64,000 nucleotides of DNA from Pseudarthrobacter sp. IC2-21 (GTDB taxonomy: Bacteria; Actinomycetota; Actinomycetes; Actinomycetales; Micrococcaceae): assembly GCF_034048115.1 (NCBI RefSeq), contig NZ_CP139145.1, positions 2,046,001-2,110,000 on the forward strand, in the 5' to 3' direction. Positions 51,844-60,589 of the stretch are shown one piece after another (within the stretch, counting starts at the first letter, position 1; every line of letters starts with the position of its first letter). Position numbers and translations under genes: made by a program. A model generated the notes under the pieces. The model was given only the letters and a program-made list of their open reading frames with translations, made no database searches and was not told the DNA's origin.

Positions 51844-52680
51844 GTGGCACTGACGCGGGGCCGTAAATCCAACCCTGAGGGGCGGATGGCTCTTTGGGAC
51901 CACCTCAAGGAGCTCAAGAACCGGCTGATCAAATCAGCAATTGCGGTGGTGCTCGCTGCCGTCGGCGGCTGGTTCCTTTACGATCCCGTCGTCAGCAGCC
52001 TGTCGGCTCCGCTGATCTCCATAGCGCACGAGACCGGCCGGACGGCCGTCCTTAACTTCGCCACCATCGCGGACCCGTTTGCCTTCAAAATCCAGATTGC
52101 CATCCAGATCGGGCTGGTGATCTCCAGCCCTGTCTGGATCTATCAGGTCTGGGCATTCATCACCCCGGGCCTGACTCGCAAGGAGCGAGGCTACACGCTC
52201 GGTTTTATGGCGGCGGCGGTGCCTTTGTTCCTGGCCGGCGTGTACGTTGCGTGGCTTGTTTTTCCTACGGTAGTCAGGGCTCTGCTTCAGTTCACGCCGC
52301 AGACCGGCGCGAACAACATTTCCGCCACCGACTACCTCACCTTCGCCACGCAGATGTTGCTGATCCTGGGTGTCTCCTTCCTGGTTCCCGTGATTCTGGT
52401 CGGCATCAACATGGCCGGAGTGGTGCGGGGCCGGACCATCCTCAAAGCCTGGCGGATCATCGTCTTCCTCGTTTTTGTCCTGGCCGCACTTGCCGCGCCG
52501 GGGACGGACGCGCTGTCCATGTTCCTGCTGGCCGCCCCACTGCTGGTCCTGTTTTTCGCGGCCATCGGGCTGTGTATTTTCAACGACAAGCGCCGGGACA
52601 AGAGGCAGGCGAAACGGGTTGCCGAGACGGACGCAACAGCCGACATCGCAACCCCTGGCAGCGAACTGAAGAACCTGTAG
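51844..52680 (+). CDS. tatC: Sec-independent protein translocase TatC
   Basis: The receptor and core of the Tat translocase, which binds twin-arginine signal peptides. 278 aa with six membrane helices. The N-terminal MALWDHLKELKNRLIKS, the ITPGLTRKERGY loop and the conserved Glu-containing entrance region are typical. The C-terminal 40 residues are a charged cytoplasmic tail. The start is GTG 51844, 6 nt after the tatA stop and coupled to it. An internal ATG at MALWDH is an alternative start 14 codons on. Confidence 0.94.
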   Translation: MALTRGRKSNPEGRMALWDHLKELKNRLIKSAIAVVLAAVGGWFLYDPVVSSLSAPLISIAHETGRTAVLNFATIADPFAFKIQIAIQIGLVISSPVWIYQVWAFITPGLTRKERGYTLGFMAAAVPLFLAGVYVAWLVFPTVVRALLQFTPQTGANNISATDYLTFATQMLLILGVSFLVPVILVGINMAGVVRGRTILKAWRIIVFLVFVLAALAAPGTDALSMFLLAAPLLVLFFAAIGLCIFNDKRRDKRQAKRVAETDATADIATPGSELKNL

Positions 52681-52692
52681 GGCGCAGCGCAT

Positions 52693-52698
52693 TAGGCT
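52693..52698 (+). promoter_or_regulatory. -10 element of helicase gene (leaderless)
   Basis: TAGGCT ends 6 nt before ATG 52705, in the 24-nt tatC-helicase gap. Confidence 0.5.
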
Positions 52699-52704
52699 TG
52701 AAGC

Positions 52705-55629
52705 ATGTCCTCTATTTCCGGGCCGCTCTCGCCCTCTGAAAGTTACCGGGCCAGCGCGGAACGCACAGCCGAGGCGCGCACCTACCTCGGCGGTTTTGTC
52801 CGCACCCTCGATTTCGAACTTGACGAATTCCAGCGTCTTGCCTGCCGCTCGCTGCAGGAAGGCAGGGGAGTGCTGGTTGCGGCCCCTACCGGTGCCGGCA
52901 AGACCATCGTGGGCGAGTTTGCCATCTACCTCGCGTTGGAGCGGCACCTTAAGGCCTTCTACACCACCCCCATCAAGGCTCTGAGCAACCAGAAGTTCAC
53001 CGAACTCGCGGAGAAGTACGGGGCGGAAAACGTCGGGCTGCTGACCGGGGACACCAGCATCAACGGCGACGCCCCCGTGGTGGTCATGACCACAGAAGTC
53101 CTTCGGAACATGCTGTACGCCGACTCGGCCACCCTGGACGACCTCGGCTTTGTGGTGATGGACGAAGTCCACTACCTTGCGGACCGGTTCCGCGGCGCAG
53201 TGTGGGAGGAAGTGATCATCCACCTTCCCAGTGAAGTCCAGGTTGTGTCCCTCAGCGCCACGGTTTCAAACGCGGAAGAATTCGGCGCGTGGCTGGATAC
53301 CGTGCGCGGTGACACGGACATCATTGTCTCGGAGCACAGGCCCGTGCCCCTGTGGCAGCACGTCATGGTGGGCCGGGAAATCGTGGACCTGTTCGCCGGG
53401 GAAACCACCTTCGACGAAATTGCGCCGCCGGCCGACGCGGAGACCGGTACACCCCTGGCGGTCCGTGAAGCGACGGAGCCTGGGCGGGGCCTCCCGCTCC
53501 GCGATGGCGGGGCCGGCCCGGGCTTCGAGGTCAACCCCGACCTGCTGGCAATGGCCCGCAGCGAAAGTCAGGACAGCTTCCGCGGCCGGTTCGGCCACGG
53601 CGGACGCAGCCAGCGCCGGCAGCACAAGCAGCGCTCTGATGCCCGCGCTCCGCAGGGTTCCCAACCCGGCGCCGCCCGGAGGGCCAGCAGGTCCCAGGTG
53701 ATCGCCAGCCTGGACCGGCAGGACCTGCTCCCCGCCATCACCTTCATTTTCTCCCGGGCCGGGTGCGACGCCGCGGTGGCACAGTGCGTCTCCTCAGGCC
53801 TGTGGCTGACCACGGAGAAGGAGCAGCGGATCATCGCCGGTCGCGTTGACGAGGCCGCACAGGACATCCCGTCCGATGACCTGGACGTTCTGGGTTTCTG
53901 GACGTGGCGGGAGGGCCTGCTGCGGGGATTCGCCGCCCACCATGCGGGGATGCTGCCCACCTTCAAGGAGGTGGTGGAAAAGCTGTTCGTTGAGGGCCTG
54001 GTCAAGGCGGTCTTCGCCACCGAAACTCTTGCCTTGGGCGTGAACATGCCTGCCCGGTCTGTCGTTTTGGAAAAGTTGGACAAGTTTAACGGCGAAGCCC
54101 ACGTGGACATCACGGCGGGGGAGTACACGCAGCTGACCGGCCGGGCTGGCCGTCGCGGCATCGACGTCGAGGGCCATGCCGTTGTCCTTTGGCAGCCCGG
54201 TACGGATCCGGCCGCGGTGGCAGGACTTGCTTCCCGCCGAACATACCCTCTGAATTCGAGTTTCCGGCCCACCTACAACATGAGCATCAATCTGCTGGCC
54301 CAGTTCGGCCGGACCCGCGCCCGCGAAATCCTGGAGTCCTCGTTCGCCCAATTCCAGGCCGACCGGTCCGTGGTTGGCCTCGCCAAGCAGGTGCGCAGCA
54401 GGGAAGAGTCCCTCGCGGGCTACGCCAAATCGATGACGTGCCACCTCGGTGACTTCACCGAGTATGCCCGGCTGCGCCGCGAGCTCTCCGACGCCGAAAA
54501 CATCACCTCACGCACGAAGTCCCGTGCCAGGAAGTCCCTCAACGAAGACTCGCTGGCCCGGCTCATGCCCGGCGACGTTGTGGACGTGCCGGGCGGGCGT
54601 GCGCCCGGCCTGGCCGTGGTGCTCAGTTCGGACCACAGCGGCCGGGAGCCGCGGCCCGCCGTTCTGACGCTGGACAACCAGCTCCGCCGGATCGGCACCG
54701 AAGACCTTGAAGGCCCGATTTCTCCCCTGACCAGGATTCGGATTCCCAAGGCGTTTAATGCCAAGGTCCCCAAATCCCGGCGCGATCTTGCCTCGTCCGC
54801 CCGCAATGCCTTGCGTGAAAACCGCCCCCCGGCTCCGGGCCGCAGTACCGACTTCGGGCTTGGCAGCGTCACGCCCACCCAGGAAAAACGGATCAGCGAG
54901 CTGCGCCGGGCACTCCGGGCCCACCCGTGCCACGGGTGCAGCGAGCGTGAGGACCATGCCCGCTGGTCGGAGCGCTGGTGGAAGCTGCGCCGCGAAACGG
55001 ACGGTCTGATCCGTCAGATCCAAGGGCGCACCAACACCATTGCCAAGACCTTTGACCGGGTCTGCGACGTCCTCTCAGCCTACGGTTATCTGGAGGCCGG
55101 TACTGATGGCCGCCTGTCCATCAGCACAGATGGCCAGCGCCTGCGCCGGATCTACGGCGAGAAGGACCTCCTGATCTCCCAGTCGCTGCGTTTGGGTGCC
55201 TTTGATGACCTGGACGCCGTCGAGGTCGCAGCTTTGGCGAGCGTCCTGGTCTACCAGGCCAAGCGCGAGGACAGGGGCCTCCGCCCGCGGATGCCCAGCA
55301 TCGCACTCGAATCGTCCGTGGACCTGGTAGTCCGTGAGTGGTCAGCCCTTGAAGACGTGGAGGAACAAAACAAGCTGCCGCTCACCGGTGAACCCGAGCT
55401 GGGGCTGGTGTGGCCCATGTACAAGTGGGCGAAGGGCCGGCACCTCCAGGAGGTGCTGAACGGAACGGACCTGGCCGCAGGAGACTTTGTCCGCTGGGTT
55501 AAGCAGGTCATCGACCTTCTGGACCAGTTGGCCAAGATTCCGGGCCTGGATCCGCGGCTGGCCAGGCTGTGTTCGGAAGCCATCTCGCTCATCCGCCGCG
55601 GCGTGGTGGCTTACTCCTCCGTCCTGTGA
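52705..55629 (+). CDS. helY: Ski2/HelY-family DEAD/DEAH RNA helicase
   Basis: 974 aa superfamily 2 helicase related to eukaryotic Ski2/Mtr4 and M. tuberculosis HelY (Rv2092c). Walker A is APTGAGKT near residues 60-67, Walker B is DEVHYL near 152, motif III SATVSN near 185, and motif VI QLTGRAGRRG near 475. Residues about 275-330 are a Gly/Arg/Ser-rich insert (RGRFGHGGRSQRRQHKQ), which may bind RNA. The C-terminal 400 residues carry the ratchet and DSHCT-like domains. Start ATG 52705 has a leaderless promoter signature. Position after tatAC is conserved in actinobacteria. Confidence 0.93.
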   Translation: MSSISGPLSPSESYRASAERTAEARTYLGGFVRTLDFELDEFQRLACRSLQEGRGVLVAAPTGAGKTIVGEFAIYLALERHLKAFYTTPIKALSNQKFTELAEKYGAENVGLLTGDTSINGDAPVVVMTTEVLRNMLYADSATLDDLGFVVMDEVHYLADRFRGAVWEEVIIHLPSEVQVVSLSATVSNAEEFGAWLDTVRGDTDIIVSEHRPVPLWQHVMVGREIVDLFAGETTFDEIAPPADAETGTPLAVREATEPGRGLPLRDGGAGPGFEVNPDLLAMARSESQDSFRGRFGHGGRSQRRQHKQRSDARAPQGSQPGAARRASRSQVIASLDRQDLLPAITFIFSRAGCDAAVAQCVSSGLWLTTEKEQRIIAGRVDEAAQDIPSDDLDVLGFWTWREGLLRGFAAHHAGMLPTFKEVVEKLFVEGLVKAVFATETLALGVNMPARSVVLEKLDKFNGEAHVDITAGEYTQLTGRAGRRGIDVEGHAVVLWQPGTDPAAVAGLASRRTYPLNSSFRPTYNMSINLLAQFGRTRAREILESSFAQFQADRSVVGLAKQVRSREESLAGYAKSMTCHLGDFTEYARLRRELSDAENITSRTKSRARKSLNEDSLARLMPGDVVDVPGGRAPGLAVVLSSDHSGREPRPAVLTLDNQLRRIGTEDLEGPISPLTRIRIPKAFNAKVPKSRRDLASSARNALRENRPPAPGRSTDFGLGSVTPTQEKRISELRRALRAHPCHGCSEREDHARWSERWWKLRRETDGLIRQIQGRTNTIAKTFDRVCDVLSAYGYLEAGTDGRLSISTDGQRLRRIYGEKDLLISQSLRLGAFDDLDAVEVAALASVLVYQAKREDRGLRPRMPSIALESSVDLVVREWSALEDVEEQNKLPLTGEPELGLVWPMYKWAKGRHLQEVLNGTDLAAGDFVRWVKQVIDLLDQLAKIPGLDPRLARLCSEAISLIRRGVVAYSSVL

Positions 55630-55746
55630 ACCATTCCGTCCTTTGAACCATCGCGTCCTCTGTACCAGCGCGGCCGCACGCCGTCCCCACAGCACTTTCC
55701 ATCATCAGCAGCGATTGCTGCGTCCCCCATCCAGGAGCCTTGCCCC

Positions 55747-57402
55747 ATGACTGAACGTCCCTCCGTGCCCGCCCCGTCCGAACGAAAGGTGGTTCTGTAC
55801 CGGAACGGCTCCGTGTACTCTGCAGCCGATCCGCTGGCCACCGCCATGGTGGTGGACGGCGACACTGTCGCGTGGGTGGGCTCCGAACAGGCAGCATCCT
55901 CCATCGCAGACTCCTCCATGGAGATCATTGATCTTCACGGTGCCCTCGTTGCGCCCGGATTTGTGGACTCGCACGTCCACCTCACGGAGACCGGCATTGC
56001 GTTGGATGGGCTTCAACTCGGCAATGTCCGCTCCGCACGGCAACTCCTCGACGCGGTGGCTGCTTCCCGGGGTGAAGGCCCGGTCCTGGGCCACGGCTGG
56101 GACGAGTCCGTCTGGGAAGACCCAGCCCTGCCCACAGTCCACGAACTGGAACAGGCCGCCGGGGGCCGGCATGTCTTCCTGTCGCGGGTGGACGCGCATT
56201 CAGCCCTGGTTTCCGCCTCACTTGTTGCCGACGCCGGAATCACCGGCCTGGACGGTTATGGTTCGGGGACACAGGTCTTCCGGGCTGCTCACACGGCTGC
56301 ACGCCAGGCAGCGCGGCGGCTGCCCGAATCGAGTGTCCGCGGCTACCAGCAGCGCGCGCTCACGGAAGCCGCTGCGAACGGCTACGTGGCCGTCGCAGAG
56401 ATGGCCGCGCCGCACATCAGCGGGCTCGAGGACCTTCGCCTCGCCGGCGCTTGGAACACCGACGCGGCCGGACGTGCCATGCCTGAGGTCCTGCCCTACT
56501 GGGGCGAACTGGCAACCTCGGAGGAGCACGCGCGGGAACTTTTGGCCGGGCTGGGTGTGCCTGTCCGCGGTCTTGCCGGCGACCTGAACATCGACGGTTC
56601 CCTGGGTTCCCGGACGGCCGCGCTGCGGGCGGACTACGCCGACGCGCCGGGTGGGCGGGGAAACCTGTATGTCACGGCTGCCCAGGCCGCCGCCCATCTG
56701 GCAGCCTGCTCCCTCCTGGGAATCCAAGGCGGTTTCCACGTCATCGGTGACGCCGGCCTGGACGCCGTGCTGGAGGCCCTGGAGCTCGCCGCCGGTGAGG
56801 TGGGGGAGCAGAGGATCCGCGCTGCCGGCCACCGTTTCGAACATGTGGAATTGGCCGACGCCAGCGCGATCCAACAGCTCGCACGTTACGCCGTCACGGT
56901 CAGCGCCCAGCCACGCTTCGACGCCGCGTGGGGGAACGACGGCGGGATGTACCAGCAGCGACTCGGCGACCGCAGCGGGAACATGAACGCCTTTGCTTCG
57001 TTCTATTCGGCCGGGGTCCCCATTTCCTTCGGCAGCGACAGCCCGGTGACGCCGCTGCGGCCGTGGTCCAGCGTTCGGGCCTGCCTGGAACACCACAACG
57101 AGGCTGAGCGGATCTCGGCGCGGGCTGCCTTCCTGGGCCACACCCGGGCCGGGTGGCGTGCAGCGAAGCACCACAATCCGATGGCCGGCCAGCTGGTTCC
57201 CGGCGCCCCGGCCAGTTTCGCGGTCTGGGACGTGGAAGAACTGATGGTCCAGGTGGCGGACGGTCGGGTGCAGTCATGGAGTACGGATCCGCGCGCCCGC
57301 ACACCGCTTCTTCCGGCGCTGGACACCGGCAGTGATCCGGTGTGCCTGCAGACTGTCCGGGACGGTCAGGAGCTCTATTCCAGTCCGGCCCTGCGTTCCT
57401 GA
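55747..57402 (+). CDS. Amidohydrolase family protein (YtcJ-like, Amidohydro_3)
   Basis: 551 aa zinc amidohydrolase. The metal-binding HVH lies at residues 76-78 (VDSHVHLT), a second histidine motif (FHVIGDAG) near 335 and the FGSDSPVTPLRPW aspartate near 425. The N- and C-terminal parts form the composite beta-sandwich domain. Members hydrolyse N-formyl or other amides, and the substrate is unknown. Start ATG 55747 has CAGGAG 10 nt upstream. The 117-nt gap after the helicase contains two copies of an ACCATxxCGTCCT-like phrase but no clear promoter. Confidence 0.88.
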   Translation: MTERPSVPAPSERKVVLYRNGSVYSAADPLATAMVVDGDTVAWVGSEQAASSIADSSMEIIDLHGALVAPGFVDSHVHLTETGIALDGLQLGNVRSARQLLDAVAASRGEGPVLGHGWDESVWEDPALPTVHELEQAAGGRHVFLSRVDAHSALVSASLVADAGITGLDGYGSGTQVFRAAHTAARQAARRLPESSVRGYQQRALTEAAANGYVAVAEMAAPHISGLEDLRLAGAWNTDAAGRAMPEVLPYWGELATSEEHARELLAGLGVPVRGLAGDLNIDGSLGSRTAALRADYADAPGGRGNLYVTAAQAAAHLAACSLLGIQGGFHVIGDAGLDAVLEALELAAGEVGEQRIRAAGHRFEHVELADASAIQQLARYAVTVSAQPRFDAAWGNDGGMYQQRLGDRSGNMNAFASFYSAGVPISFGSDSPVTPLRPWSSVRACLEHHNEAERISARAAFLGHTRAGWRAAKHHNPMAGQLVPGAPASFAVWDVEELMVQVADGRVQSWSTDPRARTPLLPALDTGSDPVCLQTVRDGQELYSSPALRS

Positions 57403-57506
57403 TCTGATGTGCGGGCCGGCGCCCTATAATGGGTAGTTGCGCCTGCCAGCCGGCAACATAGCTGATGATCAGGTGCTCCGACCGCTCCCGTCCAGGAAGG
57501 CCCTTT

Positions 57507-58250
57507 GTGCGCGTCCTAACCATTATTCCGACCTACAACGAGCTGGAATCGCTGCCCAAGACCCTCCAGCGCCTGCGGGTGGCCGTACCCGCCTCGGATG
57601 TACTGGTGGTGGATGACAACAGCCCGGACGGTACCGGGCAACTGGCGGACAGTATTGCGGCTGCCGACTCCCAGGTCCATGTCCTGCACCGCAAGGGCAA
57701 GGAAGGCCTCGGTGCCGCTTATATCGCCGGGTTCAAATGGGGCCTGGAGGCCGGCTACGAGGTTCTGGTGGAAATGGACGCTGACGGCTCCCACCAGCCA
57801 GAACAGCTGCCCCAACTGCTGGAAGCCGTTGATCAGGGCGCCGATTTGGCGATGGGTTCCCGGTGGGTTCCGGGTGGCAGCGTGGTCAACTGGCCCCTGT
57901 ACCGCCAGGCGATTTCACGTGTTGGCAGCACCTACGCACGGCTGATGCTGGGGCTGAAGATCAAGGACGTCACCGGCGGCTACCGTGCTTTCCGCAGATC
58001 CACGTTGGAAAAACTCAACCTCGACCAGGTCGATTCGGTGGGTTACGGATTCCAGGTGGACCTTGCATGGCGGGTTGCCAAAATGGGTCTCAGAATCGAG
58101 GAGCGGCCCATCACGTTCGTTGAACGCGAGCTGGGCGCGTCCAAAATGAGCGGCAACATTGTGGTTGAGGCCATGATCAACGTGACCCGGTGGGGCCTGC
58201 AGGCACGCTGGGACAAGCTCAGGGGCAGGAAAGAGCCCGTCCGGAGCTAG
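57507..58250 (+). CDS. Polyprenol-phosphate mannosyltransferase (Ppm1 catalytic domain type, GT2)
   Basis: Transfers mannose from GDP-mannose to polyprenyl phosphate, supplying mannose for lipoglycans and glycoproteins. 247 aa GT2 fold. The nucleotide-binding start [13 protein letters not shown] is followed by [10 protein letters not shown] near residue 33, [12 protein letters not shown] near 91 and the GSRWVPGG loop. The dolichol-phosphate-mannose synthase signature [10 protein letters not shown] is present. No membrane helix, so it corresponds to domain 2 of Mycobacterium Ppm1, and the N-acyltransferase partner is not adjacent. Start GTG 57507 has AGGAAGG 6 nt upstream. Confidence 0.9.
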   Translation: MRVLTIIPTYNELESLPKTLQRLRVAVPASDVLVVDDNSPDGTGQLADSIAAADSQVHVLHRKGKEGLGAAYIAGFKWGLEAGYEVLVEMDADGSHQPEQLPQLLEAVDQGADLAMGSRWVPGGSVVNWPLYRQAISRVGSTYARLMLGLKIKDVTGGYRAFRRSTLEKLNLDQVDSVGYGFQVDLAWRVAKMGLRIEERPITFVERELGASKMSGNIVVEAMINVTRWGLQARWDKLRGRKEPVRS

Positions 58251-58305
58251 CAGCCGCCCGGTTCGCGGCGGGTATGCCGGTCTGCGACCGGTGTGACGCG
58301 ACGAA

Positions 58306-58349
58306 AAGGCCGGCCCGGCAACGCCATCAAGCGTTGCCGGGCCGGCCTT
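58306..58349. terminator. Long terminator between ppm and rbpA
   Basis: A 19-bp perfect stem (AAGGCCGGCCCGGCAACGC and complement) with a 6-nt loop between two convergent genes. On the minus strand four T residues follow, so it could also stop rbpA transcripts. Confidence 0.85.
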
Positions 58350-58403
58350 ATCGATCAATTCAGTGTGCCCCCGGGTCAAAGAGGGGCTGTAACCGCCAGT
58401 GGG

Positions 58404-58751
58404 TCAGGCGCTGCGCCGTTCACCGCGTCGTTCACGCAGGATGGTCAGCCGGTCCTCGAGAATCTGCTCGAGCTCCGGGAGCGAACGCCGTTCCAGGAGC
58501 ATGTCCCAGTGGGTACGGACGGCTTTTTCGTTGCTGGTGTCGGGGCGTTCGCCGTCTACCAGCAGCGCTTCCTTGCCGGTCTTGGAAACCCACACAGGAG
58601 GAATTTCAGCCTCTGAAGAGAACGTGACGAAAACCTGCTCGCCGTCCTCGCACCGGTATTCCACACGCTGACGCGGGGCCGGCTCCACGCCGGACTCGGT
58701 CTCCATGCTTTGCGCACCAAGGCGCATACCCCGCAGGCTGCGATCGCTCAT
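58404..58751 (-). CDS. rbpA: RNA polymerase-binding protein RbpA
   Basis: Binds RNA polymerase and primary sigma factor in actinobacteria, stabilising open complexes and lowering rifampicin sensitivity. 115 aa. The N-terminal MSDRSLRGMRLGAQSMETESG is conserved, the core domain follows (RVEYRCEDGEQVFVTFSSEAEIP), and the C-terminal sigma-interaction helix is ELEQILEDRLTILRERRG. Only one Cys is present, so the zinc site of the Streptomyces protein is missing, as in Mycobacterium. Start ATG 58751 has GGGAGA 5 nt upstream. TAAAAT at 58804-58809 (minus strand) is a possible -10. Confidence 0.94.
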   Translation of the reverse strand: MSDRSLRGMRLGAQSMETESGVEPAPRQRVEYRCEDGEQVFVTFSSEAEIPPVWVSKTGKEALLVDGERPDTSNEKAVRTHWDMLLERRSLPELEQILEDRLTILRERRGERRSA

Positions 58752-58803
58752 GTTTTCTCCCTCTGGTCGGTTCGCGGAGCTAGGGCCCCACGCAAGCCGG
58801 TGC

Positions 58804-58809
58804 ATTTTA
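58804..58809 (-). promoter_or_regulatory. Possible -10 element of rbpA
   Basis: TAAAAT on the minus strand, 52 nt before the rbpA ATG. The SigR-type -35/-10 that controls rbpA in Streptomyces was looked for and not found. Confidence 0.3.
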
Positions 58810-58968
58810 ACCGCCCCGGACTACTCTGTGCGCTGTGTTGCATCTTTAGATTCAACGCATTGCGCAGCGTTCTTGTTCCAGCGGATCTGGTCCGCCCGGA
58901 CAAACACTCAATTATACCGGCAGGCGAGCCGGTCAGCAAACATGGCGGGGAATCCCGGTAGACGTTCA

Positions 58969-59001
58969 GGGGCCGCGCCACCTGTGAGGCGGCGCGGCCC
59001 C
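58969..59001 (-). terminator. Terminator after SPFH gene
   Basis: An 11-bp perfect stem (GGGGCCGCGCC and GGCGCGGCCCC) with an 11-nt loop, 25 nt after the SPFH stop on the minus strand. No T-run. Confidence 0.7.
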
Positions 59002-59026
59002 CGGTCCGCAACGTTCCGAGCCGGGC

Positions 59027-59968
59027 TCAGGGCTGTTGGGCGGGTTCCTCGTCGAAGAGGCCGCCGCCGGAGCGCGGATCAGGATTGGTGCCGCCCAGCG
59101 CGTTGCCGATGCCCTTGAGTGCTTCCCCGACTTCGCTGGGAATGATCCACAGTTTGTTGGAGGAGCCTTCGGCAAGCTTCGGCAGGGTCTGCAGGTACTG
59201 GTAGGCCAGCAGTTTCTGATCCGGGTTTCCCTTGTGGATGGCATCGAAGACTTTCTGGATGGCTTGCGCCTCGCCGTCGGCCCGGAGAATGGCGGCCTTG
59301 GCGTCGCCTTCAGCTGCGAGGATCGAAGCCTGCCGCTGGCCCTCGGCGGTGAGGATGGCTGACTGCTTGGTTCCCTCCGCGGTGAGGATGGCGGCGCGGC
59401 GGTCGCGTTCGGCCCGCATCTGCTTCTCCATGGAGTCCTGGATTGAGTGGGGCGGATCAATGGCCTTCAGTTCGACGCGCGAGACGCGGATTCCCCAGCG
59501 GCCGGTGGCCTCATCGAGGACGCCGCGCAGCTGACCGTTGATCTGGTCGCGGGAGGTCAGGGCCTCTTCGAGGTTCAGGCCACCCACCACGTTACGAAGG
59601 GTGGTTGTGGTGAGCTGTTCCACAGCCTGGATGTAGTTGGCGATTTCGTAAGTGGCCGCCCGCGGATCAGTGACCTGGAAGTAGACCACGGTGTCGATGG
59701 AGACCACCAGGTTGTCTTCGGTGATGACCGGCTGTGGCGGGAAGGAGACGACCTGTTCCCGGAGGTCCAGCAGCGGCAGGAGCCGGTCCACAAACGGAAT
59801 CAGGATGGTGAGTCCCGGGTTGAGCGTGCGCTGGTATTTTCCGAGGCGTTCCACGACGCCGGCCCTCGCCTGCGGAATGATCCGCACCGAGCGGACCAGA
59901 ACAATTATCACGAATACGATCAGGACCACCAGCACAATGGCTAAGGCGACTCCTCCTGCGTTATCCAT
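59027..59968 (-). CDS. SPFH/Band 7 (slipin/paraslipin) membrane protein
   Basis: 313 aa. One N-terminal membrane helix (residues 5-27) is followed by the SPFH domain (RAGVVERLGKYQRTLNPGL ... VDRLLPLLDLREQV). A coiled-coil region then shows four copies of an 11-12-residue unit around AILxAEG (about residues 205-250). These proteins form large rings in the membrane that organise microdomains or regulate proteases. Start ATG 59968 has AAGGAG 6 nt upstream, and the longer frame to 59986 would bury that site. It is second in an operon after the NfeD-family gene. Confidence 0.9.
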   Translation of the reverse strand: MDNAGGVALAIVLVVLIVFVIIVLVRSVRIIPQARAGVVERLGKYQRTLNPGLTILIPFVDRLLPLLDLREQVVSFPPQPVITEDNLVVSIDTVVYFQVTDPRAATYEIANYIQAVEQLTTTTLRNVVGGLNLEEALTSRDQINGQLRGVLDEATGRWGIRVSRVELKAIDPPHSIQDSMEKQMRAERDRRAAILTAEGTKQSAILTAEGQRQASILAAEGDAKAAILRADGEAQAIQKVFDAIHKGNPDQKLLAYQYLQTLPKLAEGSSNKLWIIPSEVGEALKGIGNALGGTNPDPRSGGGLFDEEPAQQP

Positions 59969-60022
59969 ACATCTCCTTAACCCCAATTATTAGGCTGTAT
60001 CCAACACTCTTGGTGACGCTGA

Positions 60023-60487
60023 CTACGGCTGGTCTGTATGCTCCTGCGATGCCGTGACCACGGCGGTGGCTCCTTCGATGGCGGAAACCACTGCCTTCTG
60101 GCCTGCGGGCAATACCGCGCCGGCGGACCGGGCGCTCCAGACATCGCCGCCGATCTTGACCAGGCCGCCGGTGGAGCTGACTGCCTCCATCACGAGGGCC
60201 TGCTCGCCGATCAGCCGGTCCACATTGGTCCGCTGTTCGGCGGGGCCTTTCTTGAGGTGGCTGAGGGCCACCGGGCGGACGAAAGCGATCATCAGCAGGG
60301 ACACCACACAGAAGACCACGATCTGCAGCCACAGGTCAGCACCGGCAAAATCGGCAACGATGGCAGCGAGCGTCCCGCCGCCAAGCATGATGAAGAACAG
60401 GTCAAGGGTGATCATCTCGATCACCGCGAACGCAAGGAAGGCCGTGAGCCACAGGGCCCACCAGTTTTCACCGAGCCATTCAAACAT
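60023..60487 (-). CDS. NfeD family protein
   Basis: 154 aa. Two or three membrane helices lie in the first 75 residues (WWALWLTAFLAFAVIEM, LFFIMLGGGTLAAIVAD, LQIVVFCVVSLLMIAFV), then a C-terminal OB-fold domain (LIGEQALVMEAVSSTGGLVKIGGDVWSARS). NfeD proteins partner with SPFH proteins encoded next door, as here, 54 nt upstream of the slipin gene. Start ATG 60487 has AGGGGGACGG just upstream. TAGGAT at 60523-60528 is a likely -10 giving a leader of about 30 nt. Confidence 0.9.
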   Translation of the reverse strand: MFEWLGENWWALWLTAFLAFAVIEMITLDLFFIMLGGGTLAAIVADFAGADLWLQIVVFCVVSLLMIAFVRPVALSHLKKGPAEQRTNVDRLIGEQALVMEAVSSTGGLVKIGGDVWSARSAGAVLPAGQKAVVSAIEGATAVVTASQEHTDQP

Positions 60488-60522
60488 TCCGTCCCCCTTG
60501 ACCATCCGGTAGCTGTTTATTT

Positions 60523-60528
60523 ATCCTA
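60523..60528 (-). promoter_or_regulatory. -10 element of nfeD-SPFH operon
   Basis: TAGGAT on the minus strand, 35 nt before the NfeD ATG, giving a leadered transcript with a recognisable Shine-Dalgarno. Confidence 0.4.
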
Positions 60529-60589
60529 GTCCGCCCCAAAGCCCCGCGGCAGGTGGCCGGGAACGCGGGCCGGGAACGTGGCCAAGTCG

